From: an uncultured Clostridia bacterium
GTDB lineage: Bacteria; Bacillota; Clostridia; Christensenellales; Borkfalkiaceae
NCBI GenBank assembly: GCA_944354085.1
Contig: CALVPW010000033.1
Span: forward strand, 1-7,174
Reading direction: 5' to 3'
DNA: 7,174 nucleotides
A model generated the notes under the pieces. That model searched no databases. It was not told the origin of the DNA and saw nothing but the letters and a program-made list of their open reading frames with translations. How positions within the stretch are numbered: position 1 is the stretch's first letter; each line of letters starts with the position of its first letter. Below are positions 1-5,612 of the stretch, one piece after another. Position numbers and translations under genes: made by a program.

Positions 1-657
1 GCGGACGCCTTCCGCCTCTATCTGATGTTCGGGTTCTCCTATACGGAGGGCGGGCCGTGGAACGACGACGGCATCAAGGCGATCGCAAAATTCATGGACC
101 GCGTCGAAAAGCTCGTGACAAAAGTCCACGCTTACAAGGCGGGCAAAAACGAGACGTACGGTGCAGAGGAAAAGGCGCTCGAATACGCCAAGAACTACGC
201 CGTCGACCGCGTGAGCAAGGACACCGAGGCGTTCTCCTTCAATACGGCGATCGCCCGCATCATGGAATATGTGAACGCGCTCTCCAAATACGACGCGCTC
301 GCCGAAAAGAACGTGACCCTCCTCAAAGCGTGCACGCACGATCTGGTGCTCATGCTCGCCCCCTTCGCCCCGCATTTCTGCGAAGAGCTCTTCGAAGAGA
401 TCGGCGGCAAGGGCTTCGTCTTTGAACAGCGCTATCCCGTTGCCGATCCCGCCAAACTCGTGCGCGACGAAACGGAATACGCCGTGCAGGTGAACAGCAA
501 GATCGTCTGCAAGGCGATGATCGCGAACGGGCTGAAAAACGAGGAGATCGAAGCCTTCGTGCTCGCCCTGCCCGAGGTACGGGAAAAACTTGCGGACAAG
601 ACGGTGAAAAAGTGCATCGTCGTAGCGGGCCGCCTCGTCAACCTCATCGTCGGATAA
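1..657 (+). CDS. leuS: Leucyl-tRNA synthetase, C-terminal part (5' truncated by window edge)
   Basis: The frame is open from base 1 and ends at TAA 655-657, giving the last 218 residues of a protein that is usually about 800 long. It charges tRNA-Leu with leucine in the cytoplasm. The fragment starts with ADAFRLYLMFG, which in bacterial LeuRS lies shortly after the KMSKS loop, followed by GGPWNDDGI at the start of the class Ia anticodon-binding helical domain (residues about 20-140). The end, with VQVNSKIV, then EEIEAF and KTVKKCIVVAGRLVNLIVG, matches the small C-terminal tRNA-binding domain typical of bacterial LeuRS. The apparent ATG at 25 is internal, because the reading frame continues upstream. 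The gene is followed immediately by a terminator and converges on hom. No internal defect is visible. The catalytic and editing domains lie outside the window. Confidence 0.96.
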   Translation, partial: ADAFRLYLMFGFSYTEGGPWNDDGIKAIAKFMDRVEKLVTKVHAYKAGKNETYGAEEKALEYAKNYAVDRVSKDTEAFSFNTAIARIMEYVNALSKYDALAEKNVTLLKACTHDLVLMLAPFAPHFCEELFEEIGGKGFVFEQRYPVADPAKLVRDETEYAVQVNSKIVCKAMIANGLKNEEIEAFVLALPEVREKLADKTVKKCIVVAGRLVNLIVG

Positions 658-658
658 G

Positions 659-696
659 AAAAGCCCCTCGCCGTCCTTGATCGGCGAGGGGCTTTT
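659..696 (+). terminator. Rho-independent terminator of leuS
   Basis: A perfect 15-bp stem (659-673 with 682-696) with an 8-nt loop begins one base after the leuS stop codon. The GC-rich core (GCCCCTCGCCG) is flanked by AAAA and TTTT, so the hairpin ends in a short U tract on the + strand and could also work on the minus strand. Confidence 0.9.
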
Positions 697-701
697 ATAA
701 C

Positions 702-730
702 AAAAAACGCCGCGCGGGCGGCGTTTTTTT
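702..730 (-). terminator. Rho-independent terminator of the hom operon
   Basis: A 12-bp inverted repeat (702-713 with 718-729) with a GCGG loop is flanked by A6 on the left and T7 on the right, so it has a U tract in both directions. It lies 11 nt beyond the hom stop codon, so its main role is probably ending the minus-strand operon. It also backs up the leuS terminator. Confidence 0.88.
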
Positions 731-740
731 ATGCAGTTTT

Positions 741-2024
741 TCAGGTCACGACCCGCAGCACCGTATCGACGTGCGCGATCTCTTCGAGCGCGTCGATCTT
801 GGCGACGGCGCTGCGCACGGCGAGCTCTTTCGTCTCGTGCGTGACGAGCACGAGCGGCACTTTCCCGTCGGCACGGGCGGGTTTTTGCACCATCTCGACG
901 ATGGAGATGCCGTTCTTGCTGAAAATGGTGGCGATCTTGGCAAGGATGCCCGCCCTGTCTTCCACCGTCAGGCGCATGTAATATGCGCTCTTGAAGTCGC
1001 TGATGAACTTGACGTCCTTATCGGCATTGGCGGTGTTTTTGAAGGTGGAGTACTTGTTCTCGCTGTGCGTGGCGGCATAGATGATGTCGCTCACGATGGC
1101 GCTGCCCGTGGGAAGCGCGCCCGCCCCTCTGCCGTACAGCATCACGTCGCCCACCGAATCGCCCGTCAGATACACGGCGTTGAAGCTGTCGTTCACGGCG
1201 GCGAGCGGATGATCTTTGCGCACGAAGGTGGGATGCACGCGCACCTCGATGCCTTCGGGCGACTGCTTGCCGATGGCGAGCAGCTTCAAAACATACCCCA
1301 TCGTCTTGCCGTCGGCGATATCCTCCTTGGAAACGCCCGTGATCCCCTCGCGGAAGACCTTGGAAAAAGGCACTTTGGTATGGAAGGCGAGCGAGGAGAG
1401 GATGGAAAGTTTATACGCGGCGTCGAACCCCTCGACATCCGCCGTGGGATTGGCTTCGGCATACCCCAGCCGCTGCGCCTCTTTCAGACAATCTTCGTAC
1501 GAGCTCCCCTCGTCCGTCATTTTGGAGAGGATGTAATTGGTCGTTCCGTTGATGATGCCCATCATCGAGGAGATCACGTTCGCCTGCACGCCGTCCAAAA
1601 GGGTGCGGATGATGGGAACGCCGCCCACGCAGCTCGCCTCGAAATACAGCCCCGCGTTGTTGCGCTTGGCGGCACGCTCGAGCTCGTGCGAATATTTGCA
1701 GAAGAGCTCTTTGTTGGACGTGACCACCGTCTTGCCCGCGTTGAGGGCTGCGAGCACGAATTCGCGCGCCGCATCGATGCCGCCGATGACCTCGACGACA
1801 ATGTTCACGTCGGGATCGGAGACGATCTCGGCAATGTTGGACGCGATCTTATCCTCGGGCACGCCGAGCGAAAGCGCGCGTTCGCGGTTGAGCTCCAAAA
1901 CGCTCTCCACGACGATATCCACGTCCTGCGTGCGCTGATAGAACTCCCTGTGTTCGGTCAGGATCTGATACGTCCCGCCGCCCACGACGCCGAGCCCGAG
2001 AATGGCAACGCCGATCTTTTTCAT
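741..2024 (-). CDS. hom: Homoserine dehydrogenase
   Basis: This 427-residue protein has the usual length for a monofunctional bacterial enzyme. It reduces aspartate semialdehyde to homoserine with NAD(P)H, the branch point to threonine and methionine. The N-terminal Rossmann fold shows GLGVVGGG (residues 10-17). SNKEL (103-107) carries the conserved catalytic lysine K105. The catalytic domain has GIINGTTNYIL (156-166) and AEANPTADVEGFDAAYKL (189-206), with the acidic residues and the lysine (D201, K205) expected at the substrate site. An ACT domain occupies about 347-427, which suggests allosteric feedback, by threonine in known homologues. The start is fixed by a strong GAGGAGG ribosome binding site about 9 nt upstream. 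The gene lies 44 nt downstream of coaX with no terminator or clear promoter between, so it is probably the third gene of that operon. Its functional link to coaX is not obvious. Confidence 0.96.
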   Translation of the reverse strand: MKKIGVAILGLGVVGGGTYQILTEHREFYQRTQDVDIVVESVLELNRERALSLGVPEDKIASNIAEIVSDPDVNIVVEVIGGIDAAREFVLAALNAGKTVVTSNKELFCKYSHELERAAKRNNAGLYFEASCVGGVPIIRTLLDGVQANVISSMMGIINGTTNYILSKMTDEGSSYEDCLKEAQRLGYAEANPTADVEGFDAAYKLSILSSLAFHTKVPFSKVFREGITGVSKEDIADGKTMGYVLKLLAIGKQSPEGIEVRVHPTFVRKDHPLAAVNDSFNAVYLTGDSVGDVMLYGRGAGALPTGSAIVSDIIYAATHSENKYSTFKNTANADKDVKFISDFKSAYYMRLTVEDRAGILAKIATIFSKNGISIVEMVQKPARADGKVPLVLVTHETKELAVRSAVAKIDALEEIAHVDTVLRVVT

Positions 2025-2068
2025 GTTGATGACCTCCTCGCAACCTTAGTTCGCATGCACCGTACGGC

Positions 2069-2854
2069 TCATACGCCGCTGCCTGCGTTCATGTCGTATA
2101 AATATTTCAACCCGTTGAGGGTGAGCATCTTATCGATGGTATCGATGCAATCCGTCTCTTTTGCGATCGTCTCGGAAAATCCGCCCGTCGCAATGGTGAG
2201 CACGTCGTGCGTTCTGAGTTCTTTTTTGATCTTTTTGACGATGTATTCCACGAGCCCCGCCCAGCCGAACACGATGCCCGCCTGCATGTTCGTGACCGTG
2301 TTGGTGGCGATGACGCTCTTGGGCGCTTCGATCTCCACGCGCGGCAGCTTTGCCGTGCCCGAAGCAAGGCTTTCGAGCGAGCCCTTGATGCCCGGGGCGA
2401 TGACGCCGCCGATAAATTCGCCCGCGGCGCTGAGGATGTTGAACGTCGTCGCCGTTCCGAAATCGACGACGATCATCGGCTTGCCGCAGCCGTACTTTTT
2501 GAGGGCGGCGACGTTGTTGACCACGCGGTCCGCCCCCACCTCGTGCGCGTTGTCGACGCGCAGCTTTAATCCCGTTTTCAGCCCGGGTGCGATCTGCAGC
2601 GGCACGATCTTGAAATATACGCGCAGCATATGCTCGATGGTATAATCGAGCGAAGGAACGACGGAGGAAAAGATGCCGCCCGTCACGTCCTGCGGGGCGA
2701 TCTTGTTGACGGAGAGCATATCGACGATCTGCGCACCGTACTCGTCGGACGTGCGTTTGAGATCGGTCGAAACGCGGAAGGATACCCTGAGCGAATCCCC
2801 GTCGAACACGGCATATTTGATATTCGAATTCCCGACGTCAATGCAGAGGATCAT
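2069..2854 (-). CDS. coaX: Type III pantothenate kinase
   Basis: This 261-residue protein matches the CoaX family in length and motif order. It phosphorylates pantothenate, the first step of coenzyme A synthesis, in the cytoplasm. It has the acetate and sugar kinase (ASKHA) fold. DVGNSNIK (6-13) is the phosphate-binding P loop with D6. GADRV (107-111) carries the family's catalytic aspartate, D109. DFGTATTFN (131-139) is the second nucleotide-binding motif. GGVIAPGI (149-156) and the TNTVTNMQAGI stretch (184-194) are also typical. CoaX enzymes usually need a monovalent cation and escape CoA feedback inhibition. The ATG overlaps the stop codon of the upstream ECF S gene in an ATGA, so translation is probably coupled. 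That coupling is the main reason to read the upstream gene as a pantothenate importer component. Confidence 0.95.
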   Translation of the reverse strand: MILCIDVGNSNIKYAVFDGDSLRVSFRVSTDLKRTSDEYGAQIVDMLSVNKIAPQDVTGGIFSSVVPSLDYTIEHMLRVYFKIVPLQIAPGLKTGLKLRVDNAHEVGADRVVNNVAALKKYGCGKPMIVVDFGTATTFNILSAAGEFIGGVIAPGIKGSLESLASGTAKLPRVEIEAPKSVIATNTVTNMQAGIVFGWAGLVEYIVKKIKKELRTHDVLTIATGGFSETIAKETDCIDTIDKMLTLNGLKYLYDMNAGSGV

Positions 2855-3549
2855 ATCTTCTTTTTCCTTTTTGCAAAACGCTTTTCCAAGACGCGGATCA
2901 CCGTATAGAGCGCGGGCGCAAGCACAAGATCGATGGCAAATTCAATAAAAAAGTTGTAGGTGACGAACACCAGCAGGATGACGGCGATCGCCGAAGACTG
3001 CGCAAATCCGAACTCCGCCGCCGAGGCCTCGACCGCGCCGCTCATGCAGAGCATCCCGAGCACGAAGAGCCCCGTGTTGACGACGGGCGCGGCGACTGCC
3101 GCCGCGAACACCCCCGCCTTTTGGCTGCGTTTTTGGATGAGACGGTATAAAAGTCCGCTCACGAGCCCCGCCGCCGTCGTTTTGACGAGGCAGACGAGCG
3201 CGATCATCACGGGCTGCATGGTGAACAGGTAGGAAAAGACGGGTCCCTGCGCGCCCAAAATGACCATGACGAAGATGGCGACGCCCGCCACGAGCCCCAA
3301 GAGCATCCCCGCGACGGGCCCCATGAGAATGGCGCCGAGCACGATGGGCACGAGCGAAAAATTCAGCGACGCGCCGCCCGCTCCGACGGGCACGGCGCTG
3401 CCCCACAAAAGGAGCACGATCTCGAGCGCGGTGAGGATCCCAAAATAGGCGATCGTTTTTGCGTTCAGAACGCGCGCGGGGCGCGGGTGCGGCGGCTCGT
3501 CCTGCGGGAGCGGTTCCCCGACTGGCGCCCGATCATCACGATATTCCAT
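2851..3549 (-). CDS. ECF transporter S component, probably pantothenate-specific
   Basis: This is a 232-residue membrane protein. After a polar, proline-rich N-terminal tail (residues 1-28) come about six hydrophobic segments (roughly 32-56, 62-78, 80-100, 105-135, 146-170, 185-220), then a very basic end (EKRFAKRKKKI). LNFSLVPIVLGAILMGPVAG (62-81) and APVVNTGLF (154-162) are typical of S components of energy-coupling-factor vitamin transporters, the substrate-binding subunit that docks on a shared EcfAA'T module. That module is not in this window, as is usual for group II ECF systems. Substrate is inferred: coupling by ATGA overlap to coaX points to pantothenate (PanT-like), but the sequence alone cannot exclude another vitamin. 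I chose the ATG at 3549 because GGAGG (3559-3555) sits 5 nt before it. The earlier in-frame ATG at 3570 lacks this and would put the ribosome binding site inside the gene. Confidence 0.82.
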   Translation of the reverse strand: MEYRDDRAPVGEPLPQDEPPHPRPARVLNAKTIAYFGILTALEIVLLLWGSAVPVGAGGASLNFSLVPIVLGAILMGPVAGMLLGLVAGVAIFVMVILGAQGPVFSYLFTMQPVMIALVCLVKTTAAGLVSGLLYRLIQKRSQKAGVFAAAVAAPVVNTGLFVLGMLCMSGAVEASAAEFGFAQSSAIAVILLVFVTYNFFIEFAIDLVLAPALYTVIRVLEKRFAKRKKKI

Positions 3550-3657
3550 TGTTACCTCCATCGGATCCAAAAGGTATCCGTAGAAAAAAAGATGTAACGC
3601 GTGCCGAAGCGGATACCGCCGCAGATGCGTACGGTTGCGTCATATGGCTGCGGTCCA
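3550..3657 (-). promoter_or_regulatory. Structured 5' leader of the ECF S-coaX-hom operon
   Basis: About 108 nt separate the predicted transcription start from the ECF S start codon, which is long for this compact genome. Two adjacent inverted repeats are present. CCGCAG/CTGCGG arms lie at 3653-3648 and 3624-3619. GGTATCCG/CGGATACC, perfect over 8 bp, lies at 3617-3610 and 3580-3573 and encloses a 29-nt loop with a T7 run. The second repeat ends only 13 nt before the GGAGG. No hairpin ends directly at the T7 run, so I do not see a classical attenuator. A translational control element or an unrecognised riboswitch is possible, and chance is not excluded. Confidence 0.4.
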
Positions 3658-3663
3658 TGCGTT

Positions 3664-3692
3664 ATTATAGCAAAACAAGCGGAATTTGGCAA
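3664..3692 (-). promoter_or_regulatory. Sigma-A promoter of the ECF S-coaX-hom operon
   Basis: Read on the minus strand, the -35 box is TTGCCA (3692-3687), the spacer is exactly 17 nt, and the -10 box is a perfect TATAAT (3669-3664). Transcription would begin near 3657. This is among the best promoter matches in the window. Confidence 0.85.
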
Positions 3693-3703
3693 CTAAATGG
3701 CGC

Positions 3704-3742
3704 GCTTTTTGCGGGAAAAGCTCCCTTCTTTTCGCAAAAAGC
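3704..3742. repeat. Long inverted repeat (hairpin), possible cis-regulatory element
   Basis: GCTTTTTGCG (3704-3713) pairs perfectly with CGCAAAAAGC (3733-3742). After a 2-nt bulge the stem continues for 5 bp (3716-3720 with 3728-3732), leaving a 7-nt loop. No U tract follows on either strand, so it does not look like a terminator. It lies just upstream of the -35 box of the leftward promoter (12 nt away), where an operator could sit. Confidence 0.5.
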
Positions 3743-3778
3743 CCCTTCCCTCTGCCGCGGCGGGCGCAAGGAGCGAGG

Positions 3779-3838
3779 AACCTTTCGGCGCGCTGCGGCG
3801 TAAGATATAGAGACGACCGCAGAACGCGCCCTTCGGTT
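3779..3838. ncRNA. Candidate structured RNA leader element
   Basis: GGCGCGCTGCGG (3787-3798) pairs over 12 bp with CCGCAG-AA-CGCGCC (3817-3830), the only interruption being the AA bulge. Outside it a symmetric 4x4 internal loop (TTTC opposite CTTC) is closed by AACC/GGTT (3779-3782 with 3835-3838). The apical loop is 18 nt. CCGCAGA (3817-3823) can instead pair with TCTGCGG (3845-3851), giving two mutually exclusive folds. The element lies about 70 nt before the Cys-rich start codon. The strand that is transcribed is uncertain. It could be a leader RNA, a small RNA, or a chance product of high GC. Confidence 0.3.
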
Positions 3839-3908
3839 ACATACTCTGCGGCGGTCCCCGCGGCGGGCACGCCCCGTGCGGGAGCATTTCGATGAAGGAG
3901 GAAATACC

Positions 3909-4121
3909 ATGAACTGCTGTTCCGGCGGCAACAATACGCTTTGGATCCTGATCGTGTTGGCGATCCTCGGCACGTGCGGGAACGTCGTCTCGTCCGAAAC
4001 CTTCCGCGGCTGCGGCTGGCCCATCCTCGCCGCGCTTGCCTATTGCATGTGCAAAAACGGCACGCTGCAGGACCTTGTCGGCAAAGTATGCGGCGGCTGC
4101 GGCGGCTGCGGCTGCAACTGA
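3909..4121 (+). CDS. Small cysteine-rich, membrane-associated protein of unknown function
   Basis: This 70-residue protein begins at ATG 3909, fixed by AAGGAGG about 8 nt upstream. The in-frame ATG at 3876 lies before that ribosome binding site and is rejected. The N terminus is MNCCSGGNN, followed by a hydrophobic helix (about 11-22, LWILIVLAILGT) and a second, weaker hydrophobic stretch (about 37-48). Ten cysteines are present: 3, 4, 23, 35, 46, 48, 61, 64, 67 and 69. The tail is CGGCGGCGCN, encoded by near-tandem 9-bp units (TGC GGC GGC). I do not recognise the family with certainty. Small Cys/Gly-rich proteins with an apolar helix occur in clostridial genomes, some of them spore-associated. 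A peptide-natural-product precursor or a metal-binding membrane peptide are alternatives, but no modifying enzyme lies nearby. The strong ribosome binding site and the terminator region after it support a real gene. Confidence 0.75.
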   Translation: MNCCSGGNNTLWILIVLAILGTCGNVVSSETFRGCGWPILAALAYCMCKNGTLQDLVGKVCGGCGGCGCN

Positions 4122-4138
4122 CGCAGCGCCCCCGCCCC

Positions 4139-4176
4139 AAAAAAGAGCGCCCGTCCGAATCTTCGGACGGGCGCTC
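4139..4176 (-). terminator. Rho-independent terminator of the NUDIX operon, shared with the convergent Cys-rich gene
   Basis: The arms GAGCGCCCGTCCGAA (4145-4159) and TTCGGACGGGCGCTC (4162-4176) are perfectly complementary. In practice about 13-14 bp pair, with a 4-6-nt loop. Read on the minus strand the hairpin is followed by U6 (4144-4139), a canonical terminator starting 5 nt after the NUDIX stop codon. On the + strand only GCCCTTTATA follows, so termination there would be weaker. Confidence 0.9.
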
Positions 4177-4181
4177 GCCCT

Positions 4182-4718
4182 TTATAACACTTTGTTCCGC
4201 AGCGCGTGATCGAGGACGGCGACCACCGTCTTCCCGTCTTTGATGACGCCTTCCCGCACCATGCGGAGCACCTCTTTTACGGGGATATATTCCACGTTCA
4301 AAAACTCCCCTTCGTCCAGATGCTGCGTCCCGCAGGAGACCCCCTCCGCCTCATAGATATAGATCTTCTCGTTGGTGTATCCCGGCGTCGGATACAGCGT
4401 ATAGCGGTGGACGAGCCGTTCTGCGATCAGCCCCGTCTCCTCCTCGAGCTCGCGTTTTGCCGCCTCCATTGGATCTTCGCCCGCGTTCAGCTTGCCTGCG
4501 GGGATCTCGTAGATCGCCTCGCCGTACGCATAGCGGAACTGTCTGACGAGCGCGATCTTCCCGTCGCGGACGCACAGCACGCACGCCCCGCCCGAATGTT
4601 CGATCAGCTCCCTTTTGCAGGGGCGCCCGTCGGGCAAAGCCGCATCGTCGCATCGAAGATTTACGATCTTCCCGCGGTAGATATAATTTTTTTGTATCGT
4701 TTTTTCTTCCAGATCCAT
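4182..4718 (-). CDS. NUDIX hydrolase, ADP-ribose pyrophosphatase type
   Basis: This 178-residue protein has a complete Nudix box, GKLNAGEDPMEAAKRELEEE followed by TGL (residues 75-97), fitting GX5EX7REUXEEXGU with every metal-binding glutamate present. The upstream YEIPAGK (70-76), the N-terminal strand region (VRQFRYAYGEAIYEIPAG), and TPGYTNEKIYIYEAEGV with DEGEFL (135-140) after the box are typical of the ADP-ribose pyrophosphatase subfamily (NudF/YqkG-like). These enzymes split ADP-ribose into AMP and ribose 5-phosphate in the cytoplasm, removing a reactive NAD breakdown product. Substrate specificity is inferred from subfamily similarity. The start is supported by AGAGGAAAG just upstream. 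The gene begins 11 nt after the stop codon of an uncharacterised gene and probably shares its transcript. Confidence 0.92.
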   Translation of the reverse strand: MDLEEKTIQKNYIYRGKIVNLRCDDAALPDGRPCKRELIEHSGGACVLCVRDGKIALVRQFRYAYGEAIYEIPAGKLNAGEDPMEAAKRELEEETGLIAERLVHRYTLYPTPGYTNEKIYIYEAEGVSCGTQHLDEGEFLNVEYIPVKEVLRMVREGVIKDGKTVVAVLDHALRNKVL

Positions 4719-4729
4719 CTGCTTTCCTC

Positions 4730-5446
4730 TTATAATGCCTCGGCAAGCGCGAAGAACGCGGCGCTCTCCGCCCCCTCGCCGCCGATATAGCGGAGAAAAT
4801 ATTTATATCCCGAAAGCAGCGCCCTGATCTCGGTCACGTCCCGCCTGCCTGCCGCCGCCGAAAGTTCGCCAAAGAGCAACGCGGCGGCTTCCCGTTCCTC
4901 CTCGCGCAGCTCGCGCGCCTCGACGCGGCGGCGCTCGACGGGGATGCTCTCCGCAAAGCGTGCGAGCGCATCCTCCCGTTTTTTGCGCTGCAGGGCGATC
5001 TGCCCGCGCTTGCCGCACGCGGGAAAACACTCTTTGACGATGTCGCGGAAGGGTTTGACCATACGCTCGGCAAATACGGAATAGCTCGCCGTATAGCTGC
5101 CGTCCACATAAAAATAGCGGAGCAAAAAGTCGTTGAGGCGGAGCGTGCCCGCGTCCAGCTCAACGAACAGGCAAAAGACGTAAGCTAAGATCTCCTGCCG
5201 CTCGGCGGGAAGGTACGCCGCGACGCGCGCCTGCCCGCGTTCGGCGGGCGTCCGCAAAAACGCGCGCTTTGCCGCGGGATAATCATACCCGTCCGTGACG
5301 GCGGCGAAGAGGTTGGTGAGTTCCCTGCTCCCCGCGATCCCCTTGAGCGCCTCCGAGATCTTGCTCTCGGCGGCGAGGTACGATCCCGTCACGAGCTCGT
5401 CGCACACCCCGATAAAGCGTTCGATCTTTTCGATTTTCTCCTCCAT
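4730..5446 (-). CDS. Uncharacterised, mostly helical cytoplasmic protein
   Basis: This is a 238-residue protein from ATG 5446. I do not assign it to a named family. No signal peptide or convincing membrane helix is visible. The N-terminal half (about 1-145) reads as a compact helical domain with motifs such as SKISEALKGIAGSRELTNLF (28-47), ILAYVFCLFVELDAG (86-100) and LLRYFYVDGSY (108-118). The latter two resemble a conserved cluster seen in hypothetical proteins of clostridia. The C-terminal half (150-210) is highly charged, rich in Arg and Glu, and probably helical. The frame extends upstream to 5548, but the predicted promoter at 5507-5515 puts both earlier ATGs (5548, 5518) before the transcription start, so I chose 5446. 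The NUDIX gene follows after 11 nt, suggesting co-transcription. A role is not deducible. Confidence 0.75.
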   Translation of the reverse strand: MEEKIEKIERFIGVCDELVTGSYLAAESKISEALKGIAGSRELTNLFAAVTDGYDYPAAKRAFLRTPAERGQARVAAYLPAERQEILAYVFCLFVELDAGTLRLNDFLLRYFYVDGSYTASYSVFAERMVKPFRDIVKECFPACGKRGQIALQRKKREDALARFAESIPVERRRVEARELREEEREAAALLFGELSAAAGRRDVTEIRALLSGYKYFLRYIGGEGAESAAFFALAEAL

Positions 5447-5456
5447 GCTGCTGTGT

Positions 5457-5485
5457 GCGGGTAAAAAGCCCGCCCTTTCCTCCTT
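5457..5485 (-). promoter_or_regulatory. Displaced ribosome binding site with a hairpin before the start codon
   Basis: A perfect AAGGAGG lies at 5485-5479, but no ATG, GTG or TTG follows it in frame until the ATG at 5446, 32 nt away. Between them is GCGGG/CCCGC (5473-5469 with 5461-5457), a 5-bp hairpin with a 7-nt loop. Folding it would shorten the effective spacing to about 15 nt. Either the hairpin bridges the site to the start, or initiation uses a start I do not recognise. Confidence 0.35.
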
Positions 5486-5506
5486 GTTTTTGCCTTGTAC
5501 GACGGT

Positions 5507-5515
5507 ATTATAGCA
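5507..5515 (-). promoter_or_regulatory. Extended -10 promoter of the unknown protein-NUDIX unit
   Basis: Read on the minus strand, TGCTATAAT (5515-5507) is a perfect extended -10 element (TGnTATAAT). The -35 position shows only a weak TTTCAT, which fits an extended -10 promoter. The transcription start would be near 5500. Confidence 0.7.
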
Positions 5516-5553
5516 CATTACAAAAAAATATGAAAGAATTTTTCCCAAATATC

Positions 5554-5582
5554 TTGATTTTATCGGGATTTTTATGTATAAT
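5554..5582 (+). promoter_or_regulatory. Sigma-A promoter of the HPr-like gene
   Basis: TTGATT (5554-5559), a 17-nt spacer and a perfect TATAAT (5577-5582) predict a transcript start near 5589, about 24 nt before the ATG at 5613. The region is AT-rich against a GC-rich background. Together with the leftward promoter it forms a divergent control region. Confidence 0.85.
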
Positions 5583-5612
5583 AGGGAAAACGATCAATCG
5601 GAGGAAAATGAT

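Larger units (their letters stand above)
3693..3908. other. GC-rich, hairpin-dense intergenic region upstream of the Cys-rich gene
   Basis: This stretch lies between the leftward ECF S promoter and the rightward Cys-rich gene. I find no supportable gene in it: the short open frames have Arg/Ala/Pro-rich translations typical of GC-rich shadow frames and no good ribosome binding site. It holds two long hairpins, described separately, and a small GCACG-CCC-CGTGC hairpin at 3867-3879 just before the ribosome binding site. The 11-mer CCGCGGCGGGC occurs twice (3755-3765 and 3858-3868). I could not find a convincing sigma-A promoter for the rightward gene, so it may use an alternative sigma factor or a diverged promoter. 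Confidence 0.5.

Noticed and set aside
771..2645. A 624-codon + strand open frame running antisense across hom and most of coaX
   Set aside because: Both minus-strand genes are unmistakable by motifs. The antisense translation is Asp/His/Arg/Ala-rich low-complexity sequence with no family resemblance, as expected opposite GC-rich codons, and it spans a gene boundary. Despite its length it is a shadow frame.
3581..3590. T7 run (minus strand) in the panT-like leader as an attenuator terminator
   Set aside because: I could find no stem ending directly before the run; it falls inside the loop of the GGTATCCG/CGGATACC repeat.
3755..3868. Repeated 11-mer CCGCGGCGGGC as part of a CRISPR or mobile-element end
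   Set aside because: There are only two copies, 92 bp apart, in very GC-rich sequence, with no regular spacing, no transposase gene and no target duplication.
3686..3895. Possible small + strand gene of 69 codons in the 3693-3908 region
   Set aside because: The composition is Arg/Ala/Pro-rich, no ribosome binding site precedes it, and it runs through two strong hairpins.
3640..4140. Minus-strand frame of 166 codons opposite the Cys-rich gene and its leader
   Set aside because: The translation is extremely Arg/Ser/Cys-rich, lacks a credible ribosome binding site, and overlaps the panT-like promoter and the better-supported + strand gene.
4206..4790. + strand frame of 194 codons opposite the NUDIX gene
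   Set aside because: The NUDIX box on the other strand is complete, and the antisense frame has no support.
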